Below, piece after piece: positions 8,375 to 17,561 of a stretch of DNA of 64,000 nt. Location: positions 682,001-746,000 of the forward strand of contig NZ_CP043568.1 of NCBI RefSeq assembly GCF_014076415.1, given 5' to 3'. The position numbers were made by a program, and so were the translations under genes. Positions within the stretch are counted from its first letter, which is position 1; every line of letters begins with the position of its first letter. The notes under the pieces are model-generated. The model saw only the letters and a program-made list of their open reading frames with translations. It searched no databases and was not told the origin of the DNA. The stretch comes from Comamonas testosteroni. Its GTDB lineage: Bacteria; Pseudomonadota; Gammaproteobacteria; Burkholderiales; Burkholderiaceae_C.

Positions 8375-9676
8375 ATGAACTGGACAGAGCGGATATTCAA
8401 ACTCAGTGAGCACAAAACCGATGTGCGCACCGAACTGGTCGCAGGACTGACGACCTTTCTTTCAATGGCCTACATCATGTTCGTCAACCCCTCCATTCTG
8501 GGGGATGCGGGCATGCCAAAAGGCTCGGTCTTTGTCGCCACCTGCCTGATCGCAGCGCTGGGCTCGACCATCATGGCGCTGTATGCCAACTACCCGATTG
8601 CGCTGGCGCCGGGCATGGGGCTGAACGCCTATTTCGCCTATGTGGTGGTGCTCAAGATGGGCTATACATGGGAGGCTGCACTGGGTGCGGTGTTCGTCTC
8701 GGGATGTCTGTTCCTGATCTGCACCATGCTGGGCCTGCGTGAGCTCATCATCAAGGGCATACCGCAGTCCATACGCGTTTCCATCACCGTGGGTCTGGGT
8801 CTTTTCCTGGCGCTGATCGCGCTCAAGACCGCCGGTGTGGTTGCTGCCGACCAAAATACCTATGTGACGCTGGGCGATCTGCACAAGCCCGAGGTCATCA
8901 TGGCGCTGCTGGGCTTTTTGCTGATCGTGGTGCTGGACCGCCTCAAGGTGCCGGGCGCCTTGCTGATCGGCATCCTGGCCGTGACCGTGGCCTCGTTCTT
9001 CTTCGGTGGCAATACCTTTCACGGCATCTTCTCGGCGCCTCCCTCCATCGAGCCCACCTTCATGAAGCTCGACATCAAGACGGCGCTGACCACGGGCTTC
9101 CTCAATGTGGTGCTGGTGTTCTTCCTGGTGGAGCTGTTTGATGCCACCGGCACGCTGATGGGCGTGGCGCGTCGCGCCGGCCTGCTGGTGCCCGAGCGCA
9201 TGGGGCGTTTCAATCGTTCGCTGCTGGCCGATTCGGGCGCGATCTTTGTGGGCTCCATCCTGGGTACCTCCAGCACTACTGCCTATGTGGAGAGCGCTGC
9301 CGGTGTGCAGGCCGGCGGTCGTACGGGCCTGACGGCTCTCACGGTTGCCATGCTCTTCCTGGCCTGTCTGTTCATCGCGCCGCTGGCCGGTGTGGTGCCC
9401 GGCTATGCCACAGCGCCTGCGCTGCTGTTCGTGGCCTGCCTGATGCTGCGTGACCTGACGGAAGTGCAGTGGGATGAAACCACCGAAGCCATACCGGCGG
9501 TCGTCACTGCACTGATGATGCCTTTCACCTACTCCATCGCCAACGGTCTGGCCTTCGGCTTCATCACCTATGCCGTACTCAAGCTGTGCACGGGCAAGGT
9601 CAAGGAGGTGCACTGGATCATGTGGGTGATTGCTGCCCTGTTCCTGTTCAAGTTCATCTACGTCGGCGGTCACTGA
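8375..9676 (+). CDS. Purine (adenine/guanine/hypoxanthine) permease, AzgA-like NCS2 family
   Basis: The 433-residue inner-membrane transporter has the AzgA branch features VAGLTTFLSMAYIMFVNP near the N-terminus, PGMGLNAYFAYVVV and GTSSTTAYVESAAGVQAGGRTG, which line the substrate site in NCS2 proteins. It probably imports oxidised purine bases by proton symport for XdhAB. ATG 8375 is preceded by ACGGAGA; upstream in-frame codons encode non-family sequence. The 162-base gap after xdhB contains a small hairpin (CAGCCAT/ATGGCTG, 8248-8268) but no clear terminator, so co-transcription with xdhAB is likely. Confidence 0.92.
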   Translation: MNWTERIFKLSEHKTDVRTELVAGLTTFLSMAYIMFVNPSILGDAGMPKGSVFVATCLIAALGSTIMALYANYPIALAPGMGLNAYFAYVVVLKMGYTWEAALGAVFVSGCLFLICTMLGLRELIIKGIPQSIRVSITVGLGLFLALIALKTAGVVAADQNTYVTLGDLHKPEVIMALLGFLLIVVLDRLKVPGALLIGILAVTVASFFFGGNTFHGIFSAPPSIEPTFMKLDIKTALTTGFLNVVLVFFLVELFDATGTLMGVARRAGLLVPERMGRFNRSLLADSGAIFVGSILGTSSTTAYVESAAGVQAGGRTGLTALTVAMLFLACLFIAPLAGVVPGYATAPALLFVACLMLRDLTEVQWDETTEAIPAVVTALMMPFTYSIANGLAFGFITYAVLKLCTGKVKEVHWIMWVIAALFLFKFIYVGGH

Positions 9677-9743
9677 GTCTTCAGGCGCTGATCGAACCCG
9701 GCATGGCTCGATGGAGCCAGCCGGGCAGGATATCCAAGATGCG

Positions 9744-9781
9744 AAAAGCAGTCCGGCTACTGGTGGGTCGGGCTGCTTTTT
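9744..9781 (+). terminator. Intrinsic terminator after the purine permease
   Basis: AAAAGCAGTCCGGC pairs with GTCGGGCTGCTTTT (with a G-T and a mismatch) across a short loop, and a T run follows. It would end the xdhAB-permease transcript. Confidence 0.8.
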
Positions 9782-9822
9782 GCATTGCGTGCGGCAGGCT
9801 ACCGGCAGGCCTGCCGACGGCC

Positions 9823-9948
9823 TGTGTTTTGCGCAAGCGTGGACTGTTCCGCAGCGGCTACCAGAGCAGCACGCTGCGCGGTCATTTCGGCTTGCCCGAT
9901 CTGCCTGTGGTGCAGCACAAGGCGCAGGCGGTCGAAGTCGTGGCCTGA
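9823..9948 (+). pseudogene. Remnant of an NtaA/SnaA-type FMN-dependent monooxygenase C-terminus
   Basis: Forty-one codons ending in TGA read VLRKRGLFRSGYQSSTLRGH followed by FGLPDLP. This matches the terminal segment of NtaA/SnaA/DszA-family flavin monooxygenases, where RGLFR-Y-G-TLR-HLGLP is characteristic. No upstream part of such a gene remains: the preceding bases are the terminator and the purine permease. I read it as the tail left by a deletion, and it is not expected to be functional. Confidence 0.6.
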
Positions 9949-9976
9949 GCCAGCAGGCTGGCTGGCGTCTGCGCTG

Positions 9977-11116
9977 TCAAGCGGGGTGGATGGCGCCCAG
10001 AATGCGCGGGCCGCTGGCGCCCGTCACGCTGGCCAGATTGCCAGGCAGGCCCAACAGGCACTGGCGTGCCAGCCAGGCAAAGGCGGCGGCTTCCACTTCC
10101 AGCGGGGGCAGGCCGCGCTCTGCCGTGGAACTCACCCTCACGCCCGGTAGCAGGGCGGCCAGGCGTTGCATCAGATGGGTGTTCAGTGCACCGCCGCCGC
10201 AGACCAGCAGTTCGCGGCCGTTGCTGCCGAAGCGCTGCACGGCATGGGCGCAGCTGGCGGCCGTGAATTCGGCAAGGCTTGCCTGCACATCGACCGCGGC
10301 GGCCTGCGCCGCATGTTGCTGCAGATGCCGCTCCAGCCAGCCGGCGTGAAACAGATCGCGTCCCGTGCTCTTGGGTGGCTGCTGGGCCAGATAGGGATCG
10401 CCCAGCATGGCGGCCAGCAGCTCGGGCAGGACCTTGCCGCTGGCGGCCCACCGGCCGCTCTCGTCATAGCTCTTGCCGGTATGGCGCAGGCACCAGCCAT
10501 CCATCAGTGCATTGCCGGTGCCGGTATCGAAGCCCAGCACCGAGCCGTCGGCCCCCAGCACGCTGAGATTGGCAATGCCGCCGATATTGAGCACCAGGGC
10601 TGTTTCCCCGGGCTTGCCAAACACGCTTTGATGAAATGCCGGCACCAGCGGCGCACCCTGGCCACCCGCCGCCACATCGCGGCTGCGCAGGTCCGCGACG
10701 ACGGTGATGCGGGTCAGCTCGGCCAGCAGGGCGGGACTGTTGAGCTGCAGCGTATAGCCCGTGCCATCGAACATCTGCGGACGGTGGCGCACGGTCTGGC
10801 CATGGGCGCCTATGGCGGCGATCTGCCTGGCCTGGACGCCGGCTGCAGTCAGCAGTTGCTGCACCACCTGTGCATAGTGGCGCACCAGTGCATTGGCGGC
10901 CAGGGCGGCGCGATGGAGCTCGTCCTGGCCGCCAGCGGTGTTGAGGGCCAGCAACTCGGCGCGCAATGCCGCGTCGAAGCCGCAGCTGGCATGTTGCAGC
11001 ACCTGGGTGCCACGGCTGAAGTCCACGAGAACCCCGTCGACGCCGTCCAGCGATGTACCGGACATCAGGCCGATATAGAGGGCGCTTTGAGCGGCTTGTT
11101 CAATGGCATTGGGCAT
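9977..11116 (-). CDS. anmK: Anhydro-N-acetylmuramic acid kinase
   Basis: The 379-residue enzyme phosphorylates and hydrolyses 1,6-anhydroMurNAc to MurNAc-6-phosphate in peptidoglycan recycling. The N-terminal YIGLMSGTSLDGVDGVLVDF is the ASKHA phosphate-binding loop typical of AnmK. FDTGTGNALMDGW and LLVCGGGALNTHLMQRL are further conserved signatures. The length is close to the E. coli protein (369). It lies downstream of the M23 endopeptidase on the same strand, but a terminator separates them. Confidence 0.95.
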   Translation of the reverse strand: MPNAIEQAAQSALYIGLMSGTSLDGVDGVLVDFSRGTQVLQHASCGFDAALRAELLALNTAGGQDELHRAALAANALVRHYAQVVQQLLTAAGVQARQIAAIGAHGQTVRHRPQMFDGTGYTLQLNSPALLAELTRITVVADLRSRDVAAGGQGAPLVPAFHQSVFGKPGETALVLNIGGIANLSVLGADGSVLGFDTGTGNALMDGWCLRHTGKSYDESGRWAASGKVLPELLAAMLGDPYLAQQPPKSTGRDLFHAGWLERHLQQHAAQAAAVDVQASLAEFTAASCAHAVQRFGSNGRELLVCGGGALNTHLMQRLAALLPGVRVSSTAERGLPPLEVEAAAFAWLARQCLLGLPGNLASVTGASGPRILGAIHPA

Positions 11117-11210
11117 GGCAGATCAGAGGGTTGGCGTGCGGTTTACTATCTTAGCTGTAGCGTTTGCGGCTTTCCTGGCGGTCGCTGCAAACGATCCTGA
11201 TGCGCAAATG

Positions 11211-11236
11211 AAAAAGGGCTGCAATTTGCAGCCCTC
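11211..11236 (-). terminator. Intrinsic terminator of the M23 peptidase gene
   Basis: AGGGCTGCAA and TTGCAGCCCT form a ten-base stem. Read on the minus strand it is followed by five T (the A run at 11211-11215). Confidence 0.85.
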
Positions 11237-11257
11237 AGGTCGTTTCGCGGCGCTGGA

Positions 11258-12616
11258 TCAGCGCGCGCTGGCCAAGGCGAACGACTGCGTGCCGGCGTTG
11301 AGTTCGATGCGCATCTGCGCTGCCTGCTGCTCGAAGGCCGGGCGGGCGGCCTTGGAGATGGGCTGGGCCGCATCGGTGATCTGGGCAATGGTCAGCGGGT
11401 CGCGCTGCTCGCCCTTGTCGCGGAACTCGAAGTGCAGATGAGGGCCGGTGGCCCAGCCCGTGGAGCCCACGGCGCCGATGATGTCGCCCTGGTCGACGCG
11501 CTGGCCGCGCTTGACGTCGATGCGGCTCAGGTGGGCATACACAGTGGTGTGCTGGTTGGCGTGGTCGACAAAGATCACATTGCCGTAACCGTTTTGTACG
11601 CCGGCAAAGGACACGACGCCGTCGCCCACGGTGCGCACCTTGGTGCCCGTGGGTGCCGCGAAGTCGGTGCCCAGATGAGCGCGCCAGGTTTTCTGGATGG
11701 GGTGGACGCGCATGGAGAAGCCGCTGCTGATGCGCGAAAACTCCACGGGGTAGTTCAGATAGGCCTGGCGCAGGCTCTTGCCGTCCAGCGTGTAGTAGGC
11801 GCCCTTCTTGCCGGCTTCCTGGAACCACATGGCCTGGTGCGACTTGCCGTTGTTGTAGAACTCGGTGCTCAGCACGCGGCCGGCACGCAGAGGCTCGCCA
11901 TCGGCTTCCAGCGATTCATAGACCACGGCAAAGCGGTCGCCCTTGCGCAGGCCGCGGCGGAAGTCCAGCTCGCCCTGGAAAATGTCTGCCATCTGCATGG
12001 AGACACTGTCGGGAATGTCGGAGGCATCCGTGGCGGCAAAGAAGGAGGAGCGAATCACGCCACCCGCGAGACGGGGGCTGGCTGTGAGCTTGCCGGTCTC
12101 GATCTTGGACTGCAGCTTGCCGTCCACGCGTTCCACGGTCAGGCGCTGAAAGCTGCCGTCTTCGCTGGGGGCCCAGCGCACGGTCAGCTGGCTCAGCTGC
12201 TGGTCGGGCGTGGTCTCTGCGGACACCAGTCGGCCGGCGCGGCCCAGCACGTTCTGGCGCACGGCTTCGTTGCTGCGCATGAAGGCGGCGGCCTGCGGGT
12301 CGGCAATGCCAAGGCGCTGCAGCAGCGACTCGGTGGTGTCGTTGCTGCGGGTGTATTCGGAACGGTAGAGGGAGAAGGACTGCAGATCCGTCAGATCGGC
12401 CAGGTCCTGGCCGGCGGCCAGGGAGGTGACGGGTTCGGTCAGTGTACGCACGGGGAGGTCGGCGGGGTCGGGGCCCAGGCTGGCCACTGCGAAGGCGCCG
12501 CTGCCACCGGTCAGCAAAACAGTCGCCAGCGCCGCCGTGGCGCGCTTGGGGTGTTTCTGCAGAGCCGATGTCAGCCGCGCAAGCAGGGCACCGCCGGCAT
12601 TTTTCAAGCCAGTCAT
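11258..12616 (-). CDS. M23 family murein endopeptidase (MepM-like), membrane-anchored
   Basis: The 452-residue protein has a basic N-terminus and one hydrophobic segment (ATAALATVLLTGGSGAFAVA, about 26-45), so it should be a periplasmic enzyme anchored in the inner membrane. The C-terminal LytM domain keeps the zinc ligands H314 and D318 in HLGTDFAAP and H395 in GPHLHFEF. Such enzymes cut D-Ala-mDAP crosslinks to allow wall growth. ATG 12616 is chosen over an ATG 31 codons upstream because the upstream residues are not signal-like and an AAGGA lies about 12 bases ahead. It is divergent from tyrS. Confidence 0.9.
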   Translation of the reverse strand: MTGLKNAGGALLARLTSALQKHPKRATAALATVLLTGGSGAFAVASLGPDPADLPVRTLTEPVTSLAAGQDLADLTDLQSFSLYRSEYTRSNDTTESLLQRLGIADPQAAAFMRSNEAVRQNVLGRAGRLVSAETTPDQQLSQLTVRWAPSEDGSFQRLTVERVDGKLQSKIETGKLTASPRLAGGVIRSSFFAATDASDIPDSVSMQMADIFQGELDFRRGLRKGDRFAVVYESLEADGEPLRAGRVLSTEFYNNGKSHQAMWFQEAGKKGAYYTLDGKSLRQAYLNYPVEFSRISSGFSMRVHPIQKTWRAHLGTDFAAPTGTKVRTVGDGVVSFAGVQNGYGNVIFVDHANQHTTVYAHLSRIDVKRGQRVDQGDIIGAVGSTGWATGPHLHFEFRDKGEQRDPLTIAQITDAAQPISKAARPAFEQQAAQMRIELNAGTQSFALASAR

Positions 12617-12807
12617 CAAAACATCAAATCCTTGGGAAAGCGTGTCGGTGGAGTTGGTATTTGTTACGACTGACACGTCTCCAGCAGCTCTACCGTGCCA
12701 TAAGTCCATCCAAAGAGGTCTTTATGAGGGAGCAGTCTAGAATTGACCGTAACACCAAACCTCCAAGTATATCGGCCGCGTCCTACCTCGCCTGCCGAAA
12801 AACCCTT

Positions 12808-14040
12808 ATGAATCAATCTGCTGTTACAAGTTTTCCCGTGACCGACAGAGTGAACCAGGCGCTGGAAGTCACTCTGCGTGGAGTCGATGAGCTGCTGCCC
12901 AAGGACGAGTGGGTCCAGAAGCTGGCCAGGTCGGAAGCCACCGGCGTGCCCCTGCGCATCAAGCTGGGTCTGGATCCGACAGCTCCCGACATTCACCTGG
13001 GCCATACCGTGGTGCTCAACAAGATGCGCCAGCTGCAGGATCTGGGCCATCAGGTGATCTTCCTGATCGGCGACTTCACCACGCTGATCGGTGACCCTTC
13101 GGGCCGCAACTCCACACGCCCGCCGCTGACGGCCGAGCAGATCAAGGTCAATGCCGAGACTTATTACACCCAGGCCGCCAAGGTGCTGGACCCGGCCAGG
13201 ACCGAGGTGCGCTACAACAGCGAGTGGTGCGACCAGCTGGGCGCGCGCGGCATGATCCAGCTGTCGGCCAAGTACACGGTGGCGCGCATGATGGAGCGCA
13301 ACGACTTCCATACGCGCTTCACCGACGGCAGCTCCATCAGCCTGCACGAGTTTCTCTACCCGCTGCTGCAGGGCTATGACTCGGTGGCGCTCAAGTCCGA
13401 TCTGGAGCTGGGCGGCACCGATCAGAAGTTCAATCTGATGATGGGCAGGCATCTTCAGGCTGAATATGCTCAGGAGCAGCAGTGTGTGCTCACAATGCCA
13501 TTGCTGGTGGGCCTGGACGGCGTGCACAAGATGTCCAAGTCCAAGAACAACTACATCGGCATCACCGAAGACGCCAACACCATGTTCGCCAAGGTGCTGT
13601 CGATCTCGGACGATCTGATGTGGGACTGGTACACCCTGCTGTCCTTCAAGAGCCTGGCCGAGATCGCCGCGCTCAAGGCCGAGATCGAGGCCGGCGGCAA
13701 TCCCAAGCATGCCAAGGTGGCTCTGGCCAAGGAGATCACCGCGCGCTTCCACAGCGCCGAAGCCGCCGATGCGGCCGAGCAGGATTTCATCAACCGTTCC
13801 AAGGGCGGCATTCCCGATGACATCCCTGAAATCAGCCTGTCCGGCGCTCCGCTGGGCATTGGTGCGCTGGTCAAGCAGGCCAATCTGGCTGCATCGACCG
13901 GCGAAGCCAACCGCCTGATCGATGGCGGCGGTGTGCGCGTTGACGGCAACGTCATCAGCGACCGCGCATTGAAGCTGGATGCCGGCACCTTTGTGCTGCA
14001 GGTGGGCAAGCGCAAGTTTGCGCGTGTCACGCTGAGCTGA
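12808..14040 (+). CDS. tyrS: Tyrosyl-tRNA synthetase
   Basis: The 410-residue class I synthetase carries HLGH (residues 63-66, the HIGH motif) in LGLDPTAPDIHLGH and KMSKS at 241-245. It ends with an S4-like RNA-binding domain (NRLIDGGGVRVDGNVI). HLGH and a true KMSKS place it in the group II TyrRS seen in many proteobacteria rather than the E. coli type. ATG 12808 is chosen because the sequence becomes family-like after it; the much longer upstream open frame overlaps the divergent M23 gene. Confidence 0.95.
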   Translation: MNQSAVTSFPVTDRVNQALEVTLRGVDELLPKDEWVQKLARSEATGVPLRIKLGLDPTAPDIHLGHTVVLNKMRQLQDLGHQVIFLIGDFTTLIGDPSGRNSTRPPLTAEQIKVNAETYYTQAAKVLDPARTEVRYNSEWCDQLGARGMIQLSAKYTVARMMERNDFHTRFTDGSSISLHEFLYPLLQGYDSVALKSDLELGGTDQKFNLMMGRHLQAEYAQEQQCVLTMPLLVGLDGVHKMSKSKNNYIGITEDANTMFAKVLSISDDLMWDWYTLLSFKSLAEIAALKAEIEAGGNPKHAKVALAKEITARFHSAEAADAAEQDFINRSKGGIPDDIPEISLSGAPLGIGALVKQANLAASTGEANRLIDGGGVRVDGNVISDRALKLDAGTFVLQVGKRKFARVTLS

Positions 14041-14140
14041 GCGCCCTGGGGCGCTTCGCCCCATTCGCCTCTTTGCGCTTGGCGCCACAGGGCAAGGCCT
14101 TTGCCGCTGTGGCGCTGCCTAAAGAGGTGACAGTAAAAAT

Positions 14141-14222
14141 GAGAGCTTTTTACGCTTGATACATCTGCGTTTCAAATCACTTTGTATTTGAAACCGATGC
14201 AGGTCATGCGTGAGTAGCTCTC
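14141..14222. repeat. 82-bp palindromic element, copy 2, doubling as a bidirectional terminator
   Basis: The arms (14141-14177 and 14186-14222) start GAGAGCT in both directions, carry ACGC at position 11-14 and end in GTTTCAAAT, around the 8-base loop CACTTTGT. An A run precedes it and a T run follows, so it can terminate both tyrS and the convergent lysR gene. It has the same 37-8-37 geometry as the copies at 3862, 32286 and 46908. Confidence 0.75.
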
Positions 14223-14226
14223 TTTT

Positions 14227-15207
14227 TTATTGGGTTGGCTCGCTCGCGCCTTGCATGGCGTCGCGCGTCTGGCGGGCTTGTTCCATCAGCCACTGACAGA
14301 AGGCCTGCACTTCGGGCCGCTCGCTGCTGCGTGGGCCTTGCAGCAGCCAGTACGACAGAGGCGACGCCAGGCGATGCTCGGGCAATACCTCGATCAGGGT
14401 GCCGGCCGCCAGCGCATCGGCCACCAGCGGCAGGCGCGCGATGGCCAGACCCTGGCCCGCCAGCGCGGCCTGCACGATCTGGTGGGCGTAGTTGAAGTAC
14501 AGCCAGCGCGGCGGCTGCAGCTGGTCGCAGCCGTTGGCGGCAAACCAGCGCTGCCAGCTCAGCCACTCCAGCTGGGGCATGCGGTGCACGTCGCCGGTTT
14601 CAATCAGCGTGTAGCGGGCCGCATCGGCGGGGCTGTGCACGGCAGGGCCGCTCTTCAGCAGGGCTGGGCTTGCGACCAGCACCAGTTCTTCGCCGAACAA
14701 GGCCTTTGCGGCGGCATCGGAGACGCCGGCGCTGTAGCGTATGGCCAGGTCCACATCGGTGGTTTCCAGATCCACCACGGCGTCGCCCGTGTCTATGCGA
14801 ATGTCGATATCGGGATGGTCGCGCTGGAAAGCCTCCAGGCGCGGAATCAGCCACATGGCGGCAAAGCTGGCCCAGGTGGTGATGGCCACGCTCTTGCGGC
14901 CCACGGTCTGGCGGATCTGGCGCACGGTGGCGTCGATCGATTCCAATGCAGGCTGCACGGCATGCAGCAGCTGGGCGCCGGCACCCGTCAGTTCCACGGC
15001 GCGCGAATGGCGCAGGAACAGAGGGATGCCCACCTCGTCTTCCAGCGACTGGATCTGGCGGCTGACGGCAGATTGGGTCAGTGCCAGCTCGTCCGCCGCA
15101 GCACGAAAGTTCAGGTGTCGGGCTACGGCCAGAAAGGCGCGCAGATGGCCGGCGCCGATGGCGCGGGTGCGAAGCAGCGGAGTGGGGCTGGTGGTGGCAT
15201 GAGGCAT
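14227..15207 (-). CDS. LysR-type transcriptional regulator, GcvA-like
   Basis: The protein has the LysR helix-turn-helix HLRAFLAVARHLNFRAAADELALTQSAVSRQIQSLEDEVGIPLF followed by a substrate-binding domain that begins RKSVAITTWASFAAMWLIPRL, a pattern of the GcvA-like branch. From MPHATTS (15207) it is 326 residues; ATG 15267 would add 20 non-conserved residues. It is divergent from glmU, with about 100 bases between. The target and effector are unknown; nothing indicates that it controls glmU. Confidence 0.88.
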   Translation of the reverse strand: MPHATTSPTPLLRTRAIGAGHLRAFLAVARHLNFRAAADELALTQSAVSRQIQSLEDEVGIPLFLRHSRAVELTGAGAQLLHAVQPALESIDATVRQIRQTVGRKSVAITTWASFAAMWLIPRLEAFQRDHPDIDIRIDTGDAVVDLETTDVDLAIRYSAGVSDAAAKALFGEELVLVASPALLKSGPAVHSPADAARYTLIETGDVHRMPQLEWLSWQRWFAANGCDQLQPPRWLYFNYAHQIVQAALAGQGLAIARLPLVADALAAGTLIEVLPEHRLASPLSYWLLQGPRSSERPEVQAFCQWLMEQARQTRDAMQGASEPTQ

Positions 15208-15311
15208 GGCAGGGCAAGCATAAGGTGTTTGCGGCGACTGTTGCCTGCGCTTGCAGTTGCCGACCACGACTATGGGTCGATAATCAGGCAGTTTTCATCC
15301 CACAAATCAAT

Positions 15312-16760
15312 ATGACTGCACCTCTGGACATCGTCGTCATGGCTGCCGGCAAAGGCACCCGCATGAAAAGCCGCCATCCCAAGGTGCTGCAAAAGCTGGC
15401 CGGTCGTGCCCTGTTGCAGCATGTGCTGGATACTGCTGCGCAGCTCAAGGCGCGCTCGGCTGTCGTGGTGACTGGCCATGGTGCTGCGGAAGTGGAGGCG
15501 GCCATCGCCGCTGCCAATGGCGCGGGGGGCGGGGATGGCACCCATGTTGCAATGGACCTGAAGTTTGTGCGCCAGGAGCCCCAGCTGGGAACCGGCCATG
15601 CCGTGCAGCAGGCCGTGCCTGTGCTCAAGGACGATGGCCTGGTCGTGGTGCTGTCGGGTGATGTGCCGCTGACCCAGGCCGACACGCTGCAAGGTCTGCT
15701 CGATGCCGCAGGCAGCGACAAGATGGCGCTGCTCACCGTGACCATGGCCGATCCAACGGGTTACGGCCGCATCGTGCGCAACGATGCCGGCACGGTGCAG
15801 CGCATCGTCGAGCAAAAGGACGCCAGCGAAGCCGAACGTGCCATCACCGAGGTCTACAGCGGCATCATGGCCGTGCCAGCCAGGCATCTGACGGCCTGGC
15901 TTGCAAAGCTCGACAACAACAATGCCCAGGGCGAGTACTACCTGACCGATATCGTCGCCATGGCAGTGGCCGACGGCGTGCCCGTGGTGGGCCACCGCAT
16001 TGCCGATGCGCTGCAGGTGGCGGGCGTCAACAGCCCGCTGCAACTGGCAGAGCTGGAGCGGGCTCACCAGCTGCGCCAGGCGCGTCAGTTGATGGAGCAG
16101 GGCGTGCGCATGGCTGATCCTGCGCGCTTCGATCTGCGTGACGATGCTCGCGGCACCAAGGCCAGCCTGAGCTGCGGCCAGGATGTGGAAATCGACGTGA
16201 ACTGCATCTTTGCCGGCAAGGTGACGATTGGCGCTGGTGCCCGGATCGGGGCCAACTGCCATCTCAGCAATGTGAGCATTGCCGACGATGCCGTGATCCA
16301 CCCCTTCACGCACATCGATGGCGAGAAGGCCGGTGTGGAGGTTGGCCAGGGCGCGCTGATCGGCCCGTTTGCCCGCCTGCGCCCCGGAGCCAGGCTGGGT
16401 CGCGAAGTGCATATCGGCAACTTCGTGGAAGTGAAGAACTCCAGCCTGGCCGACGGCGCCAAGGCCAATCACCTGGCCTATCTGGGCGATGCCACGGTGG
16501 GCGAGCGCGTGAACTATGGTGCAGGCAGCATCACTGCCAACTATGACGGCGTGAACAAGCACCGTACCGTGATCGAGGCCGATGTGCATATTGGCAGCAA
16601 CTGCGTGCTGGTGGCTCCCGTGACGATTGCCGCTGGCGGCACGGTGGGCGGTGGCTCCACCGTGACCAAGAATACGGAGGCTGGTGCCTTGACGGTAGGA
16701 CGTGGCAGGCAGGTCAGCATCCGCAACTGGAAGCGTCCTGAAAAGCTGCCCAAAGCCTGA
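15312..16760 (+). CDS. glmU: Bifunctional GlcNAc-1-P uridyltransferase / GlcN-1-P acetyltransferase
   Basis: The enzyme makes UDP-GlcNAc for peptidoglycan and LPS. The N-terminal uridyltransferase shows VVMAAGKGTRMKSRHPKVL (residues 8-26). The C-terminal part is a left-handed beta-helix acetyltransferase with hexapeptide repeats (IGAGARIGANCHLSNVSI) and KANHLAYLGDATVGERVNYGAG. It has 482 residues against about 456 in E. coli, partly from a glycine-rich insert (ANGAGGGDG) near residue 70. ATG 15312 directly precedes the conserved region. Its stop codon overlaps the start of the kinase gene that follows. Confidence 0.96.
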   Translation: MTAPLDIVVMAAGKGTRMKSRHPKVLQKLAGRALLQHVLDTAAQLKARSAVVVTGHGAAEVEAAIAAANGAGGGDGTHVAMDLKFVRQEPQLGTGHAVQQAVPVLKDDGLVVVLSGDVPLTQADTLQGLLDAAGSDKMALLTVTMADPTGYGRIVRNDAGTVQRIVEQKDASEAERAITEVYSGIMAVPARHLTAWLAKLDNNNAQGEYYLTDIVAMAVADGVPVVGHRIADALQVAGVNSPLQLAELERAHQLRQARQLMEQGVRMADPARFDLRDDARGTKASLSCGQDVEIDVNCIFAGKVTIGAGARIGANCHLSNVSIADDAVIHPFTHIDGEKAGVEVGQGALIGPFARLRPGARLGREVHIGNFVEVKNSSLADGAKANHLAYLGDATVGERVNYGAGSITANYDGVNKHRTVIEADVHIGSNCVLVAPVTIAAGGTVGGGSTVTKNTEAGALTVGRGRQVSIRNWKRPEKLPKA

Positions 16761-17557
16761 TGGAACAAGCGCAGCAAGCTTTGGATAGCATGGTGCCCCA
16801 GTCCCTGGACGAAGCGCTGGCGCTGCTGGCCAGGCGCGAGGCCGAACTGGCCGCCTTGCGCACGGCCCAGCAGGAATGGATGCATGCCGTCTCGCATGAT
16901 TTGCGGGCGCCGCTGCGCCATCTGCTGGCGTTCAATCCCCTGGTTGCCGAGCTGCTGCAGTCCGCCAGTCCCGGTGCCGAAGACTTGGAGGAGGCGCGCA
17001 GCTTCCTCCAGACCATGGAGCAGTCCGCCCAGCGCATGGCGGCCATGTTCGACGGCTTGCTGAAGCTGAATCGCGCTCAGAGCCATGTGCTGCAGCCGCA
17101 GCCAGTGGACTTGCTGGCCTTGCTGGGCAGTCTGCGCCAGCGCCTGCAGGCAGGCGCGCAAGGCCGACACATAGAGTGGTGTCTGCCCGCTGCCGCCCCC
17201 ATGTTGCAGGCAGATCCGCATCTGCTGGAACAGGCTTTGGACGCAGCTCTCGCCAATGCCGTCAAGTTCACGCGGGCCGTACCGCAGGCGCGCATCCAGG
17301 TCGATGTGCAGCGCGACGGGCAGGGCGGCTGCTTCATCACCGTGGCCGACAACGGAGCCGGCTTCGAGCAGGCGCGCGCGGGCAAGCTGTTTGGCGTCTT
17401 TCAGCGTATGCATCGCGAGGCCGAGTTCGAGGGCCTCGGTATTGGCCTGGCGCTGGTGCGCGATATCTGCCGCCGCCATGGCGGCGAGGCGGAAATTCAA
17501 GCCCGGCCCAATGTGGGATGCCAGTTGCAGATGCATTGGCCCACCTGCCTGCCCTGA
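16760..17557 (+). CDS. Soluble sensor histidine kinase (HisKA-HATPase), translationally coupled to glmU
   Basis: The 265-residue protein has a short coiled N-terminus (ALALLARREAELAALRTAQQ), an H-box MHAVSHDLRAPLRHLLAF with H46 as the likely phosphoacceptor, an N-box (LDAALANAVKF), a G1 box VADNGAGF and a GLGIGLALVRDICRRHGGEAEI G2 region. It has no membrane segment and no recognisable sensory domain, so it should be cytoplasmic and take input through another protein. The start codon overlaps the glmU stop (TGATG), implying coupled translation. No response regulator gene is next to it. The kinase core resembles phytochrome-like kinases. Confidence 0.85.
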   Translation: MEQAQQALDSMVPQSLDEALALLARREAELAALRTAQQEWMHAVSHDLRAPLRHLLAFNPLVAELLQSASPGAEDLEEARSFLQTMEQSAQRMAAMFDGLLKLNRAQSHVLQPQPVDLLALLGSLRQRLQAGAQGRHIEWCLPAAAPMLQADPHLLEQALDAALANAVKFTRAVPQARIQVDVQRDGQGGCFITVADNGAGFEQARAGKLFGVFQRMHREAEFEGLGIGLALVRDICRRHGGEAEIQARPNVGCQLQMHWPTCLP

Positions 17558-17561
17558 GTGG

